Source of the DNA: Nonomuraea corallina
GTDB taxonomy: Bacteria; Actinomycetota; Actinomycetes; Streptosporangiales; Streptosporangiaceae
DNA length: 50,293 nucleotides
Direction of reading: 5' to 3'
Assembly (NCBI RefSeq): GCF_027620315.1
Contig: NZ_JAPNNL010000032.1
Location: 1 to 50,293 of the forward strand
Part shown: positions 1-9,015 of the stretch, in pieces
How the letters are laid out: the number at the start of each line of letters is the position of its first letter
Position numbering within the stretch: the stretch's first letter is position 1
Position numbers and translations under genes: made by a program
The notes under the pieces: model-generated
What the model was told of the DNA's origin: nothing
Database searches by the model: none
The model's input: only the letters and a program-made list of their open reading frames with translations

Positions 1-403
1 CGTGCCCCGCGAACTCGTCCAGGCGGCGCAGCATGACGGCCAGCATGGCCGGGAACATCGCCACGTGCGCCGCCATCATCACCCCGTGGCCGTCGATGAG
101 CCCCAGCCACAGCAGCGGGAAGAGCGGCACGGCCGGCGCGAACATGGCCGCGCACATCTCCAGCGTCGATCCCCAGCCGTGCCCGCGGAAGAGCATCCAC
201 GCGGCCATGCCGATCGACATGTTGAGCGCCATCAGCAGGTAGGCGGCCTCCGGCTGCGTGTCGTACGAGAAGCTCAGGCCCGCCAGGGATTCGAGCCAAG
301 CCAGCAGGAACATGCCGGCGAACATCGCGATGACCATCTCCACGTAGTGGAGAGTGAATCTGCCCCAGTTGCGGCCCCTGGTGCGTGCTGTCGTCTGTGT
401 CAT
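1..403 (-). CDS. Polytopic membrane protein, 3'-truncated by window edge
   Basis: Reading the minus strand from the ATG at 401-403 (MTQTTARTRGRNWGRF...) gives 134 codons with no stop before the window ends. The peptide has a short basic N-terminus and then strongly hydrophobic stretches (around LHYVEMVIAMFAGMFLLAW, a Met-rich segment, and FPLLWLGLIDGHG), as in a small multi-pass membrane protein. The Met/His-rich segments are distinctive, but I do not assign a named family. It is transcribed in the same direction as the HtrA-like gene, with about 170 bp between them. Reality as a coding gene is likely from composition and hydrophobicity; its function is unknown. Confidence 0.6.
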   Translation of the reverse strand, partial: MTQTTARTRGRNWGRFTLHYVEMVIAMFAGMFLLAWLESLAGLSFSYDTQPEAAYLLMALNMSIGMAAWMLFRGHGWGSTLEMCAAMFAPAVPLFPLLWLGLIDGHGVMMAAHVAMFPAMLAVMLRRLDEFAGH

Positions 404-574
404 GTCCACGACTGTGACGGCGCCCGGACGGCAGCACGAGGACGGGCGGCGGGCACGTCCGGAAACTTGGGATGCTCGTCTCCCGGGACGTCGGCCAGGC
501 CCGAGCGGGACATGGCTGAGGTGTCCGCGTGTGAGCGGCGGGTACGCGCCGAGTCGCTGCCCGCCCTGTGCCGT

Positions 575-1669
575 TCAGTCCGTCTGGAGCTCGCTCAGGG
601 TGACGGTGACCTTCTGCCGTTCGCCGTCGCGCGCGCTGGCGCGTACGAACTCGACCTCGACCTTGTCACCCGGCTTGTAGCCGGTGAGGAGTTCGGTGAG
701 CGCGGCGATGGTGGGGGTCTCCTTGCCGCCGACCGAGATGATGACGTCGCCTTCGCGGATGCCCGCCTTGGCGGCGCCGCCACCGCTCTGGACCGAGCGG
801 ACGCCGACGCCGGCGGGCTGGCCGGTGTCGCCGATCACCGTGGATCCCGTGATGCCCAGCGCCGCCCGGTGGCTGTTGATCACGCGGCCGTGCTTGACGA
901 TCTGGGCGGAGATGTCCGTGGCGGTGTTGCTGGGGATCGCGAAGCCGATGCCCGGCGCCGCGCCGCCGCCGAGCGACGGGTCGGTGGCGGCGAGGGTCGG
1001 GATGCCGATCACCTGGCCGGCCATGTCGACGAGGGCGCCGCCGCTGTTGCCCGGGTTGATCGCGGCCGAGGTCTGGATGGCTCCGGCGATCGTCGCGCCG
1101 GGGGAGCCGGAGTCCTGGGGCTCGGTGACCGTGCGGCCGACGGCGGAGACGATGCCGTCGGTGACGCTGCCGGACAGGCCCAGCGGATTGCCCATGGCGA
1201 GCACGAGCTGGCCCACGCGCAGCTTGGACGAGTCGCCGAACCTCGCCGGGCGCAGGCCCTGCGGGTCGTCCACCTTGATCACCGCGAGGTCGCCGGCCGG
1301 GAAGGACTGGACCACCTTGGCGACGCGCGAACCGCCGCCGGTGGCGAGCGTGACCTCCACCTCGGTGGCCTCGCCGATGACGTGGGCGTTGGTCACGATG
1401 TGGCCCTGGTCGTCGTAGACCACGCCGGAGCCGAGGCCCGTGGCCGTGGTGATCTGCACGATCGAGGGCAACACCTGGGAGATCACGCGCTCGTACGTCT
1501 GCTCCAGCGGCAGAGGGGGAGCGGTGGCGCCGGGTGTGGCGGGGGTGGCCTGAGCGGTCGGCGAGGTGGTCGGCGAGGCGGTGGGTGAGGTCGCGCCAGG
1601 AGCGCCGGACACGCCGGCGCATCCGGTGACCAGGACGGCGGCGGCCAGCCCTCCAGCGATCTTGCGCAT
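575..1669 (-). CDS. HtrA/DegP-like trypsin-type serine protease lipoprotein with PDZ domain
   Basis: This 364-residue protein is an S1C (HtrA-type) serine protease acting outside the membrane on misfolded or envelope proteins. A signal peptide ends in a lipobox (LVTGC, Cys17), followed by a Thr/Pro/Ala-rich linker to about residue 55. The protease domain shows the triad: His96 in TNAHV, Asp127 in GDLAVIKVD, Ser209 in NPGNSGGAL. A single PDZ domain covers about 265-360 (KAGIREGDVIISVGG). The frame stays open far upstream to 3733, but only the ATG at 1667-1669 gives a signal peptide at the N-terminus, so I start there. It is divergent from the membrane-protein gene at 1841 and shares a 171-bp control region. 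One PDZ domain and lipidation match actinobacterial PepD/HtrA relatives rather than two-PDZ DegP. Confidence 0.9.
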   Translation of the reverse strand: MRKIAGGLAAAVLVTGCAGVSGAPGATSPTASPTTSPTAQATPATPGATAPPLPLEQTYERVISQVLPSIVQITTATGLGSGVVYDDQGHIVTNAHVIGEATEVEVTLATGGGSRVAKVVQSFPAGDLAVIKVDDPQGLRPARFGDSSKLRVGQLVLAMGNPLGLSGSVTDGIVSAVGRTVTEPQDSGSPGATIAGAIQTSAAINPGNSGGALVDMAGQVIGIPTLAATDPSLGGGAAPGIGFAIPSNTATDISAQIVKHGRVINSHRAALGITGSTVIGDTGQPAGVGVRSVQSGGGAAKAGIREGDVIISVGGKETPTIAALTELLTGYKPGDKVEVEFVRASARDGERQKVTVTLSELQTD

Positions 1670-1840
1670 GTCTCGTAGTCTGCCCAGCTCAAGGCGAAAG
1701 ATACGCCTTCCCGTACGTCGCCGGTCGGCCGGGCCGTCGGGTGCGGGGGACCGGCGTGGATGGAGGGGACGATACAGAATGTAGTTCTGCTGGGGTTCTG
1801 GGGGAAATGTCGCCCCTCGGGGTGACGTAGCCTCGACTCC

Positions 1841-3046
1841 ATGGCGGACGTCGGCGATCAGAACAACGACAACGATGCTCCCACCGCTCCCTTTCGCAAG
1901 ATCGTCGTGCCTGCGGAGGAGGAAACGATCGTCTTCCGCCGGGACAGTTCCGAAGGAGCCGCACCAGCCCCCGACGCCGGACCGAAGAGCGCGGGTCCCG
2001 AACCCGCGACCAGGAGCGGCTCCACGGCCAGCGGCGCCAAGGGCGGTCCCACGGCCAGCGGCTCCAAAGGCGGCTCCACGGCGGGTGGCTCCAAAGGCGG
2101 CTCCACGGCGGGGGCCGCGTCGCCGTCCGGTGACCCGTTGCCCGCCGGTCCGCGGGCGCGGGTCGGGCCCGTGCGGGTCGGGTCGGGGCCGGTCAGGGAC
2201 GGCGGGCTCTCCGGGGCGGGGACGGCCGGCGGGCCGTTCCGGCCGGCCGAGACGTTGCCCGCGACGCCGGGACCACCGCCTCCGCCGAAGGGCGGGCTGC
2301 TCAGCCGGATCGGCGACATCCCGATCAAGGTCGTCTACCTGCTGGGCGCGATCGTCGCCACGGTGGCCGCCGTCCTCCTGGTGTTCGTGATCTTCTCCGG
2401 CGACGTGCCCACCCGGCCGGCGAACGAGGAGGACGTCGTCCCGGTCGCCCCGGTCCCGTCGGTGTCGGACAGTCCCACGCCCGGCGCCGCCGGCGGAGGG
2501 GCGACGCTGCCGGCGGTGCCCTCGCGGCTGGCGTTCGCGGACCTGCCCGGCACGGCCACCGCCGTCACCGGCACCGTCAGCGACGCCAGGACCGGCATCA
2601 GCTATCCCCGGCTGGGCGGCCCGTGGCGGGCCAGGTCGTTCGCTCCGTTCGCGTACGCGCAGCGGGTCGGCGAGGTCGAGGTGCCGCAGACCGTGATCGC
2701 ATCGGCGATGCTGCCGGGCGCGACCCCGGAGACGAAGCCCGCGTCCGACGCCGACTACCGCGCGATCGCGGCCAGGGCCGCCCGCTGGGCGCTGCGTACG
2801 CAGTATCCGGAGGGCGCCACCCTGACCTGGACCGGCTCCCGGAAGGCGGCCGGGGGCGAGGGCTGGACACTCGCCTTCCGGGTGGCCTACCCCGACGGCG
2901 GCGAGCGGCGTACCGGGCACGCGCTGGTGTCCGTCCTGGAGGTGGGCAAGGCCAAGCCGGCGATGCTGCTGGCCTCGATCCCGGAGAGCGGACGGGCTTA
3001 CTGGGCGGATCTGAACACGTTGGCGGAGAAAGTTCGTCCCCTCTAG
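1841..3046 (+). CDS. Single-pass membrane protein with disordered N-terminal repeat region, unknown function
   Basis: The protein has 401 residues. The N-terminus is acidic then Gly/Ser/Ala/Lys-rich and probably disordered, with a nine-residue tandem repeat at about residues 60-95 (units such as GSTAGGSKG). One membrane helix lies at about 164-186 (VVYLLGAIVATVAAVLLV), followed by an extracytoplasmic domain of about 210 residues with no family I recognise (it contains YPRLGGPWRARSFAPFAYAQ). Cytoplasmic low-complexity tail plus one helix plus outer domain is common in actinobacterial envelope proteins. It is divergent from the HtrA-like protease, so the two may share control. The start ATG at 1841 gives the only sensible N-terminus. 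Function is unassigned. Confidence 0.75.
   Translation: MADVGDQNNDNDAPTAPFRKIVVPAEEETIVFRRDSSEGAAPAPDAGPKSAGPEPATRSGSTASGAKGGPTASGSKGGSTAGGSKGGSTAGAASPSGDPLPAGPRARVGPVRVGSGPVRDGGLSGAGTAGGPFRPAETLPATPGPPPPPKGGLLSRIGDIPIKVVYLLGAIVATVAAVLLVFVIFSGDVPTRPANEEDVVPVAPVPSVSDSPTPGAAGGGATLPAVPSRLAFADLPGTATAVTGTVSDARTGISYPRLGGPWRARSFAPFAYAQRVGEVEVPQTVIASAMLPGATPETKPASDADYRAIAARAARWALRTQYPEGATLTWTGSRKAAGGEGWTLAFRVAYPDGGERRTGHALVSVLEVGKAKPAMLLASIPESGRAYWADLNTLAEKVRPL
2018..2125 (+). repeat. 27-bp in-frame tandem repeat, about four copies
   Basis: Four adjacent 27-bp units inside the gene at 1841 encode nine-residue blocks GSTASGAKG, GPTASGSKG, GSTAGGSKG and GSTAGAASP. The length is a multiple of three, so copy-number change would keep the frame. 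Confidence 0.7.
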
Positions 3047-3107
3047 GCCAGAAGCGTCCTCTAGAATATGGTTCTGGCATCTACGGAAACCGCCTGGAGG
3101 ATGAGCG

Positions 3108-5285
3108 ATGGCGATCGGGTTGAGCGAGGAGCACGAGGCGCTCCACGAGTCGGTGAGCCGCTGGGCGGAGCGCAGCATTCCCACCGACGCGCTGCGCTCC
3201 GCCGCCGACGAGCGGCCGGCCTTCTGGCCGGGACTGGCGGAGCAGGGTCTGCTCGGCCTCCACCTGCCGGAGGAGGCGGGCGGCTCGGGATACGGGCTGC
3301 TTGAGGCGGCCGTCGCCGTCGAGGCGCTGGCCGAGCGGATGGTGCCCGGCCCGTACGTGCCGACCGTGCTGGCCGGCGCGGTCATCCACGCCTCCAAGCA
3401 CCACGAGCTGCTGGCCGGCCTGGCCGACGGCACCCGCACCGGCGCGCTGGCCCTGTCCGGCGCCCTCACCGGCACGCGGGCGGGCGACGGCTCGCTGACC
3501 GTGTCCGGCGCCGCGGAGCCCGTCCTCGGCGGCGCGACGGCCGACGTGATCGTGCTGCCGGTCGCCACCGACGACGGCGAGCTGTGGGTCGCGGTCGACG
3601 CCGCCGCGGCGACCGTCACCTCGCTCCAGTCGCTCGACCTCACCAGGTCCGTGGCCAAGGTCGAGCTGGACGGCGTCACCGTGCCCGCCGACCGGGTGCT
3701 CGACGGGGTGGAGAGCGCCGACGTCCGCAACATCGCCGCCGTCCTGCTCGGCGCCGAGGCCGCGGGCCTCGCCTCCTGGTGCGTCAGCTCCGCCGCCGCC
3801 TACGCCAAGGTACGGGTGCAGTTCGGCCGGCCGATCGGCCAGTTCCAGGGCATCAAGCACAAGCTGTCGCGCATGCTGGTCGCGCTGGAGCAGGCCCGCG
3901 CCACGGTCTGGGACGCCACCCGCGCCGACGGCCAGGAGCTCGACTACGCGGCCGCGATCGCCGGGGTCATGGCTCCGGACGCCGCCGTGCAGTGCGCCAA
4001 GGACGCCATCCAGACCTTCGGCGGCATCGGCTACACCTTCGAGCACGACGCCCACCTCTACTACCGGCGCGCGCTCACCCTGCGCGCGCTGCTCGGCCCG
4101 TCCGCCGAGTGGGCCGCCCGCGTCAGCGAGCTGGCCCTGCGCGGCGTCGGCCGCGAGATGGAGCTCGACCTGCCGGAGGACGCCGAGCCGCTGCGCGAGG
4201 CCCTGCGCGCCGAGATCGCGGAGATCGCCCGGCTGGAGGGCAAGGAGCAGAGGCGGGCGCTGGCCGCCCGCGGCTTCGTCATGCCGCACCTGCCCAGGCC
4301 CTGGGGCCGCGGCGCGAGCCCGCTGGAGCAGGTGCTCATCGCCCAGGAGCTGAAGGCCGCCAAGGTCAAGCTCCCCGCGCTGATCATCGGCGCCTGGGTG
4401 GTGCCCTCCGTCGCCGTCTACGGCACGCCCGAGCAGCAGGAGCGGTTCCTGCCCAAGACGCTCAGCGGCGAGATCATCTGGTGCCAGCTCTTCTCCGAGC
4501 CCGGCGCCGGCTCCGACCTGGCCTCCCTGCAGATGAAGGCGGAGAAGGTCGAGGGCGGCTGGCGGCTCAACGGCCAGAAGATCTGGACGTCGGTCGCGCA
4601 CGTCGCCGAGTGGGGCATCTGCATCGCCCGCAACTCCAGCGAGGGCTCCAAGCACGAGGGCATCACGTACTTCCTCGTCGACATGAAGTCCCCTGGCGTC
4701 ACCGTCCGCCCGCTCACCGAGATGACCGGCGAGAACCTGTTCAACGAGGTCTTCCTGGACGACGTGTTCGTCCCCGACGACCTCGTGGTCGGCGAGGTCG
4801 GCGACGGCTGGAAGGTCGCCAGGAACACGCTCTCGAACGAGCGCGTCTCGCTCTCGTCCGGCTCCGGCGGCACCGGCGCGTCCGTGCCCGACCTGCTCGG
4901 GCTGGTCGGCCGGCTCGGCCGCGAGCTCACGCCCGTCGAGGCGGACCAGCTCGCGGGCGTCATCTGCGAGAGCCACTCGATCAACGCGCTGTCGCTGCGG
5001 GTGACGCTCAAGCAGCTCGCCGGCAACGAGCCGGGCGCCGACGCCTCGGTGCGCAAGCTGCTGTCCACCTCGCACGCCCAGCACGTCTCCGAGACCGCCG
5101 TGAGCCTGATCGGCGCGCAGGCCACGCTGGCCGCCGACATGAAGCTCGGCGACCCCGGTTACTGGAACCGCGCCGTGCTCGCCACCCGGGCGATGACCAT
5201 CTACGGCGGCACGACCGAGGTGCAGCTGAACATCATCGGCGAGCGCCTGCTCGGCCTGCCCAGGGACCCCGAGCCGGGCAAGTGA
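3108..5285 (+). CDS. Fused double-domain acyl-CoA dehydrogenase (FadE34/FadE6/FadE22-like architecture)
   Basis: The 725-residue protein carries two acyl-CoA dehydrogenase units in tandem, which oxidise acyl-CoA to enoyl-CoA using FAD. The first half (about 1-345) starts GLSEEHEALHESVSRWAE and has VQFGRPIGQFQGIKHKL and QTFGGIGYTFEHDAHLYYRRA. The second half (about 375-725) has WCQLFSEPGAGSDLASL and ends TIYGGTTEVQLNIIGERLLG. The Glu of the common YEGT active-site motif is Gly here (YGGT). Naturally fused enzymes of this size in mycobacteria (FadE34/ChsE3 type) act on steroid side-chain or fatty acyl-CoAs, which fits the sterol genes at 17-26 kb, but substrate is inference. The ATG at 3108 follows CTGGAGG; an ATG at 3101 is in another frame. 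Confidence 0.88.
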   Translation: MAIGLSEEHEALHESVSRWAERSIPTDALRSAADERPAFWPGLAEQGLLGLHLPEEAGGSGYGLLEAAVAVEALAERMVPGPYVPTVLAGAVIHASKHHELLAGLADGTRTGALALSGALTGTRAGDGSLTVSGAAEPVLGGATADVIVLPVATDDGELWVAVDAAAATVTSLQSLDLTRSVAKVELDGVTVPADRVLDGVESADVRNIAAVLLGAEAAGLASWCVSSAAAYAKVRVQFGRPIGQFQGIKHKLSRMLVALEQARATVWDATRADGQELDYAAAIAGVMAPDAAVQCAKDAIQTFGGIGYTFEHDAHLYYRRALTLRALLGPSAEWAARVSELALRGVGREMELDLPEDAEPLREALRAEIAEIARLEGKEQRRALAARGFVMPHLPRPWGRGASPLEQVLIAQELKAAKVKLPALIIGAWVVPSVAVYGTPEQQERFLPKTLSGEIIWCQLFSEPGAGSDLASLQMKAEKVEGGWRLNGQKIWTSVAHVAEWGICIARNSSEGSKHEGITYFLVDMKSPGVTVRPLTEMTGENLFNEVFLDDVFVPDDLVVGEVGDGWKVARNTLSNERVSLSSGSGGTGASVPDLLGLVGRLGRELTPVEADQLAGVICESHSINALSLRVTLKQLAGNEPGADASVRKLLSTSHAQHVSETAVSLIGAQATLAADMKLGDPGYWNRAVLATRAMTIYGGTTEVQLNIIGERLLGLPRDPEPGK

Positions 5286-5291
5286 CCCCAC

Positions 5292-5330
5292 CCGGTCCCC
5301 TCACGGCAGCACCGGCCGTGCGGGGACCGG
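5292..5330. terminator. Strong hairpin between convergent genes
   Basis: Arms CCGGTCCCC (5292-5300) and GGGGACCGG (5322-5330) are perfectly complementary, and CACGG/CCGTG extends the stem inward after one mismatch. It covers the stop of the GT-C gene and follows the acyl-CoA dehydrogenase stop, so it could end transcription from both sides. There is no U-tract. Confidence 0.5.
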
Positions 5331-7115
5331 CGTGCCGTTCTCGGCCGGCGCCGGCTTGCCGACCTTGATCTCGCCGACGCACGCGCCCGCCCCGCCGATC
5401 GTCCTGAGGGCCAGTTCGGAGCCCGCGCCGCTGACGGTGGCGTAGGTGACGCCGAGGTCCCGGCCCGCCCGGACCTCGGCCTGGGAGCCGCCCAGCCGGA
5501 CGACGAGCGTGGTCTCCGCCCCGTTCAGGTACGCGACCCGTACCGTCCACTCGTCACCCGGCAGCGGCTCGGGCAGCGGGAAGACCACCTCGCCGGCGCC
5601 GACGGGCGTGCAGGAGGCGCCCGCGGGCACGGTGACGCCGTCGAGGTCGACCAGGTTGAGCCGGCCTCGGGCGTCGAACATGAGCGGGGCGCCGACCGGC
5701 CCGGACAGCCGTTCCGTCCAGCTCACGGGGTGGGGGGCGAGCGGGCCGAGGACGGTGGAGACCCGGGCGTACTGGTAGAAGAAGATCGGTTCGGCCACCT
5801 TGGCGGGCACGTACGTGTCCAGCACGACCGAGCCGGAGGGCGCCCGGGCCAGCGCGACGCGGGCGGTCTCCACGTAGCCCTCGACGTTCCTGCCCAGAGG
5901 GAGCGCGCCGAAGGCGGTCACCGACCAGACCGAGCCCGCCGCGACCACGGCCGCAGCCGGCGCCCAGGCCCGCCGCGACCACGACGGCGGAGGCCGCAGC
6001 CAGGGCCGTTCCTCGCCCGCCACCGGGATGAACGCCAGCCCGATCACCACGGTCACCAGGGCCGCCGTCGAGGAGACGTACCGCAGCTCGAACCCGGCCA
6101 GGTCGGCTCCCAGCGCGGAGGCCCGCCCCAGCCAGATCGGCACCACGTCGGCCAGCAGCACGTAGCCGAGCAGCATCGTCCAGGCGAGCCAGGCCCGCCG
6201 CCGGTGGCGCACGGAGAGCGCGACCGCGACGGCCGCGGCGGCGCAGGCCGCCCACATGAGCGCGGCCGGCGGGGCGCCCAGCGCGTAGTCGTCGCCGATC
6301 GGCTGCCAGTCCCACGGCCCGCCCAGCGACGCCGGCACCAGCGACCCGGTCAGCAGCTTCCACGCCGTGCCGGCCGCCACCTCGGCCGACGGCAGCGCGG
6401 GCTCGAACGTCACGTTCGTGAGCTGCACCGTCGTGAACAGCTGCCGGAAGAAGATCACCGTGTACGGGACCAGGACCGCCGCGTACAGCAGCCAGACCCG
6501 CCTGGTCCCCGACCGGTTCAGCCAGCCGAGGGTGAGCACCAGGGCCAGCACCGGGATGAACGGGGCCTTGACGAAGAAGGCCATCCCGACCACGGTCCAT
6601 CCCGCCGCCGCGAGCGCGTGCCGGAAGCGCTGGGTGCGGGTGTAGAGGACGTGCGAGCTGAGCGCCATCGCCAGTGCCGTCTGGAACGGCAGGATCTCCA
6701 CCACCACCGCCCACCACACGGTCGAGGGCAGCGTCATCGGCGTGAGCAGATAGAACCCGAGCGGCAGCAGGATCGCCGGCCGGGACCCGAACAGCACGCG
6801 CAGCAGCCGCAGCACCGCCAGCCCGGCCGCGGCCAGGAGGCACACGGTCACGGCGTGGGCCAGCACCTCGTTGTAGACGCCCAGGCGGCCCATCGCCCAG
6901 TGGATCGCGAACGGGGCCGGCATCAGGTGGCCCCAGTCGATCCGCATCAGGTAGTCCCAGGTCAGCCCCTGTTCGAGGCCGCGGGCGATGAACATGAAGT
7001 CGTCCTGGCGGAAGTACGTGCGGCGGATCAGCTCGAACTTCCACACCAGCGCGGCGGCCACCATGGCCAGCCCCGCGGCGAGCACCATGTCGCCGCGGCC
7101 CGTTCTCGCGGTCAC
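5301..7115 (-). CDS. Polytopic GT-C-like membrane glycosyltransferase candidate
   Basis: The 604-residue protein has about ten hydrophobic helices followed by a C-terminal extracytoplasmic domain of about 190 residues that is beta-rich and ends in a Pro-rich tail. Just after the first helix it has RQDDF, an acidic pair in the first outer loop, as in GT-C enzymes that use polyprenyl-phosphate sugar donors. I could not assign a numbered GT family. I start at the GTG at 7113-7115, preceded by AGGGGAGGA at good spacing. An in-frame ATG at 7199 would add a polar 28-residue extension with no clear ribosome site and leave almost no promoter space before the divergent gene at 7222. It opens the envelope-glycan locus and is convergent with the acyl-CoA dehydrogenase. 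Confidence 0.75.
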   Translation of the reverse strand: MTARTGRGDMVLAAGLAMVAAALVWKFELIRRTYFRQDDFMFIARGLEQGLTWDYLMRIDWGHLMPAPFAIHWAMGRLGVYNEVLAHAVTVCLLAAAGLAVLRLLRVLFGSRPAILLPLGFYLLTPMTLPSTVWWAVVVEILPFQTALAMALSSHVLYTRTQRFRHALAAAGWTVVGMAFFVKAPFIPVLALVLTLGWLNRSGTRRVWLLYAAVLVPYTVIFFRQLFTTVQLTNVTFEPALPSAEVAAGTAWKLLTGSLVPASLGGPWDWQPIGDDYALGAPPAALMWAACAAAAVAVALSVRHRRRAWLAWTMLLGYVLLADVVPIWLGRASALGADLAGFELRYVSSTAALVTVVIGLAFIPVAGEERPWLRPPPSWSRRAWAPAAAVVAAGSVWSVTAFGALPLGRNVEGYVETARVALARAPSGSVVLDTYVPAKVAEPIFFYQYARVSTVLGPLAPHPVSWTERLSGPVGAPLMFDARGRLNLVDLDGVTVPAGASCTPVGAGEVVFPLPEPLPGDEWTVRVAYLNGAETTLVVRLGGSQAEVRAGRDLGVTYATVSGAGSELALRTIGGAGACVGEIKVGKPAPAENGTPVPARPVLP

Positions 7116-7146
7116 CGCCGTCCTCCCCTGGTCCCGGCCCCCACCG

Positions 7147-7186
7147 CCAGCATGGCGGACCCATCTCCCATATGGCGACATGCTGG
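7147..7186. promoter_or_regulatory. Inverted repeat in divergent promoter region
   Basis: CCAGCATG (7147-7154) and CATGCTGG (7179-7186) are perfect inverted arms 24 bp apart between the divergent genes at 7115 and 7222. It may be an operator for both; no binding family is recognised. Confidence 0.3.
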
Positions 7187-7221
7187 GAAAAGCAGTCATC
7201 GAGGTGTGATGTCATAGCAGA

Positions 7222-8901
7222 ATGCCTCACCAGGCCAGAGCCGCCCTGGCCGGGGCCGTCCTCGGTCTCACCCTCGCGACCCTCGCGCTCGGACCTGCCC
7301 TGAGCTGGGGTTTCGTGCTGATCCACGACATGGTCTTCGTCCCCGACCCGGCCTTCTCCCGCTTCACCTTCGGGCTCGCGGGCGGCGCGCCCCGGGTGGT
7401 GCCCAGCGACGCCGTGGTCACGGCGCTCTCCCAGGTCCTGCCGGGGGAGCTGGTGCAGAAGCTGATCCTGCTGGCCGTCTTCGTCCTGGGGGCTTCCGGG
7501 GTGGCCGTCCTCGTCCCCTCGCCCGGCCTGGCGCCCCGGCTCGCCGCCGCCGCCTTCTACGTCTGGAACCCGTACGTGGCCGAGCGGCTGCTGATCGGCC
7601 AGTGGGCCCTCCTGCTGGGGTACGCGGGCCTGCCGTGGGTGGTCCACGCCCTGTGCCGGGGCCGCCGCCTGGCCGTCTCCCTCCTGCCGGCGGCGACCGG
7701 CGGCTTCGCGGCGATGCTGGTCACCGCCGTCACGGCCCTCCCGGTCGCCGCGCTCTTGCGGAGGCCGGCGCGGGCGGGCGCGGCGGACGGCGATCACCGC
7801 GGCCCGTGGGCGCGGGTGCTGCGGACCGGGGTCGTGCTGGGCGCCTTCTGCCTGCCCTGGCTGGTCCCGGCGGCCCTCCGGCCGCACGGCCTGGCGGGGG
7901 ACCCGGTCGGGGTGGAGGCGTTCGCGTCGCGGGCCGACACGCCGTTCGGGACCCTGGGGAGCCTGCTGTCCCTGGGCGGCATCTGGAACGCCAACGCCGT
8001 GCCCGTGGGATACGGGGAGGTCGTGGGGGCGGTGGCGCGGCTGCTGCTCACGGTGGTGGGGATCGCCGCGTTCGTCCGGCTGGGGCGCGGGCTGCCGTAC
8101 CGGAACGGGCTGGCGCTGGCGGGCGTCATCGGGTTCGCGATCGCCGGCGCGGGCGTCACCGAGGCAGGACGGTCGGCGCTGAAGTGGCTGGTCGGCGTCT
8201 GGGGCGGGTTCGCCGTCTTCCGGGACGCGCAGCAGTACGTGGCGCCGGTCGCGCTGCTCGCGGCCGTGGGGATCGGACTGCTGGCGGCGGCGGCCGCGCG
8301 GGTTCCCGGAGCGGTCGCGGAGGCCGGGCGGGTTCCCGAGGCGGAGCCTGAGCGGGTCCCGGCGGCCGGGCGGGACCGCGGGCGGCGGGCGCCGGCGGGT
8401 GTGCTGGCGGGTCTGCTGGTGGCGGTGCCGGTGGCCGTGCTGCCGACGATGGCGTGGGGGGCGCTGGGGGCGCTCGACGCGGTCCCTTACCCCCGGGCGT
8501 GGTACGAGGCGAGAGTGACGCTGCGTGACGATCCGGCTCCAGGTGACGTGCTGGTGCTGCCGTTCGAGTCGTACCGCAGATTTGATTGGAACGGCGGCCG
8601 GCCGGTGCTCGACCCGGCGCAGCGGTTCTTCGCGGTGCCGGGGCGGCGGGTGGTGACGAACGACGTGGTGCGCGTGGGCGAGCTGGTCGTGCGGAGCGAG
8701 GACCCTCGCGCCACAGAGGTAGAACGCGTACTAGAAGGCCGTTCTCCTGACCTGGCCGGTCTGGGATTCAGGTACGTCATAGTTGATGCGGGGACAGTTG
8801 AGGAGTGCAAGCGGTTCGCCGACTGGCTCCGGGATGCCGAGGTCGTGGTCGATGCCCCCGAGCTGCGTCTCTACAGGTTGGAGCCGTCGCGTACGCCCTA
8901 G
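7222..8901 (+). CDS. Polytopic membrane protein, GT-C-like (Rv0226c-like envelope family)
   Basis: This 559-residue protein has about a dozen hydrophobic segments and a C-terminal soluble part (YPRAWYEARVTLRDDPAPGDVLVLPFESYRRFDWN, shown only in part here) typical of actinobacterial GT-C-like envelope proteins. The first outer loop contains the acidic stretch IHDMVFVPD, and VWNPYVAERLLIGQWALLLG recalls the conserved WNPY/E-R-x-x-x-GQ segment of this family and of AftD-like enzymes. By family and neighbours it resembles the mycobacterial Rv0226c-type protein of the envelope-glycan region. It probably works in transfer of polyprenyl-linked sugar outside the membrane, but no catalytic role is shown. 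A Glu/Pro/Arg-rich insertion (about 355-385) sits between helices. It is followed by the DUF2613 gene. Confidence 0.78.
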   Translation: MPHQARAALAGAVLGLTLATLALGPALSWGFVLIHDMVFVPDPAFSRFTFGLAGGAPRVVPSDAVVTALSQVLPGELVQKLILLAVFVLGASGVAVLVPSPGLAPRLAAAAFYVWNPYVAERLLIGQWALLLGYAGLPWVVHALCRGRRLAVSLLPAATGGFAAMLVTAVTALPVAALLRRPARAGAADGDHRGPWARVLRTGVVLGAFCLPWLVPAALRPHGLAGDPVGVEAFASRADTPFGTLGSLLSLGGIWNANAVPVGYGEVVGAVARLLLTVVGIAAFVRLGRGLPYRNGLALAGVIGFAIAGAGVTEAGRSALKWLVGVWGGFAVFRDAQQYVAPVALLAAVGIGLLAAAAARVPGAVAEAGRVPEAEPERVPAAGRDRGRRAPAGVLAGLLVAVPVAVLPTMAWGALGALDAVPYPRAWYEARVTLRDDPAPGDVLVLPFESYRRFDWNGGRPVLDPAQRFFAVPGRRVVTNDVVRVGELVVRSEDPRATEVERVLEGRSPDLAGLGFRYVIVDAGTVEECKRFADWLRDAEVVVDAPELRLYRLEPSRTP

Positions 8902-8940
8902 TAAGGGGTGCTACCAGCGCTTTGGTAAAAATCCGGTCTA

Positions 8941-8956
8941 GCTACTAGCGAGTAGC
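8941..8956. promoter_or_regulatory. 16-bp palindrome GCTACT-AGCG-AGTAGC, possible TetR-type operator
   Basis: Perfect 6-bp arms around AGCG, upstream of the small membrane-protein gene. Its core TACTNGCNAGTA is shared with the site at 17387-17400. This core resembles operators of TetR-family acyl-responsive regulators. No U-tract follows, so a terminator is less likely. Confidence 0.4.
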
Positions 8957-9015
8957 AGTAATTGGTTCTAGGTTTGTGCCCAGTCCCGGACTCTGTCATT
9001 TCAGGAGGAACCCCC

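Noticed and set aside
2..1588. Long open plus-strand frame opposite the first gene and the protease gene
   Set aside because: Arg/Gly/Ala/His-rich composition without domains; a GC-driven antisense frame of the minus-strand genes.
3063..3078. AGAATATGGTTCT before the acyl-CoA dehydrogenase as another KstR-like site
   Set aside because: The half-site is AAT rather than AAC and the spacing is one base too long; TAGAAT may simply be a -10 element.
3081..5291. Minus-strand frame of 736 codons opposite the acyl-CoA dehydrogenase
   Set aside because: Composition typical of a shadow; the plus-strand frame has full domain motifs.
8941..8956. Terminator for the gene ending at 8901
   Set aside because: Short stem, no T-tract, and placed in the leader of the next gene; an operator is more likely.
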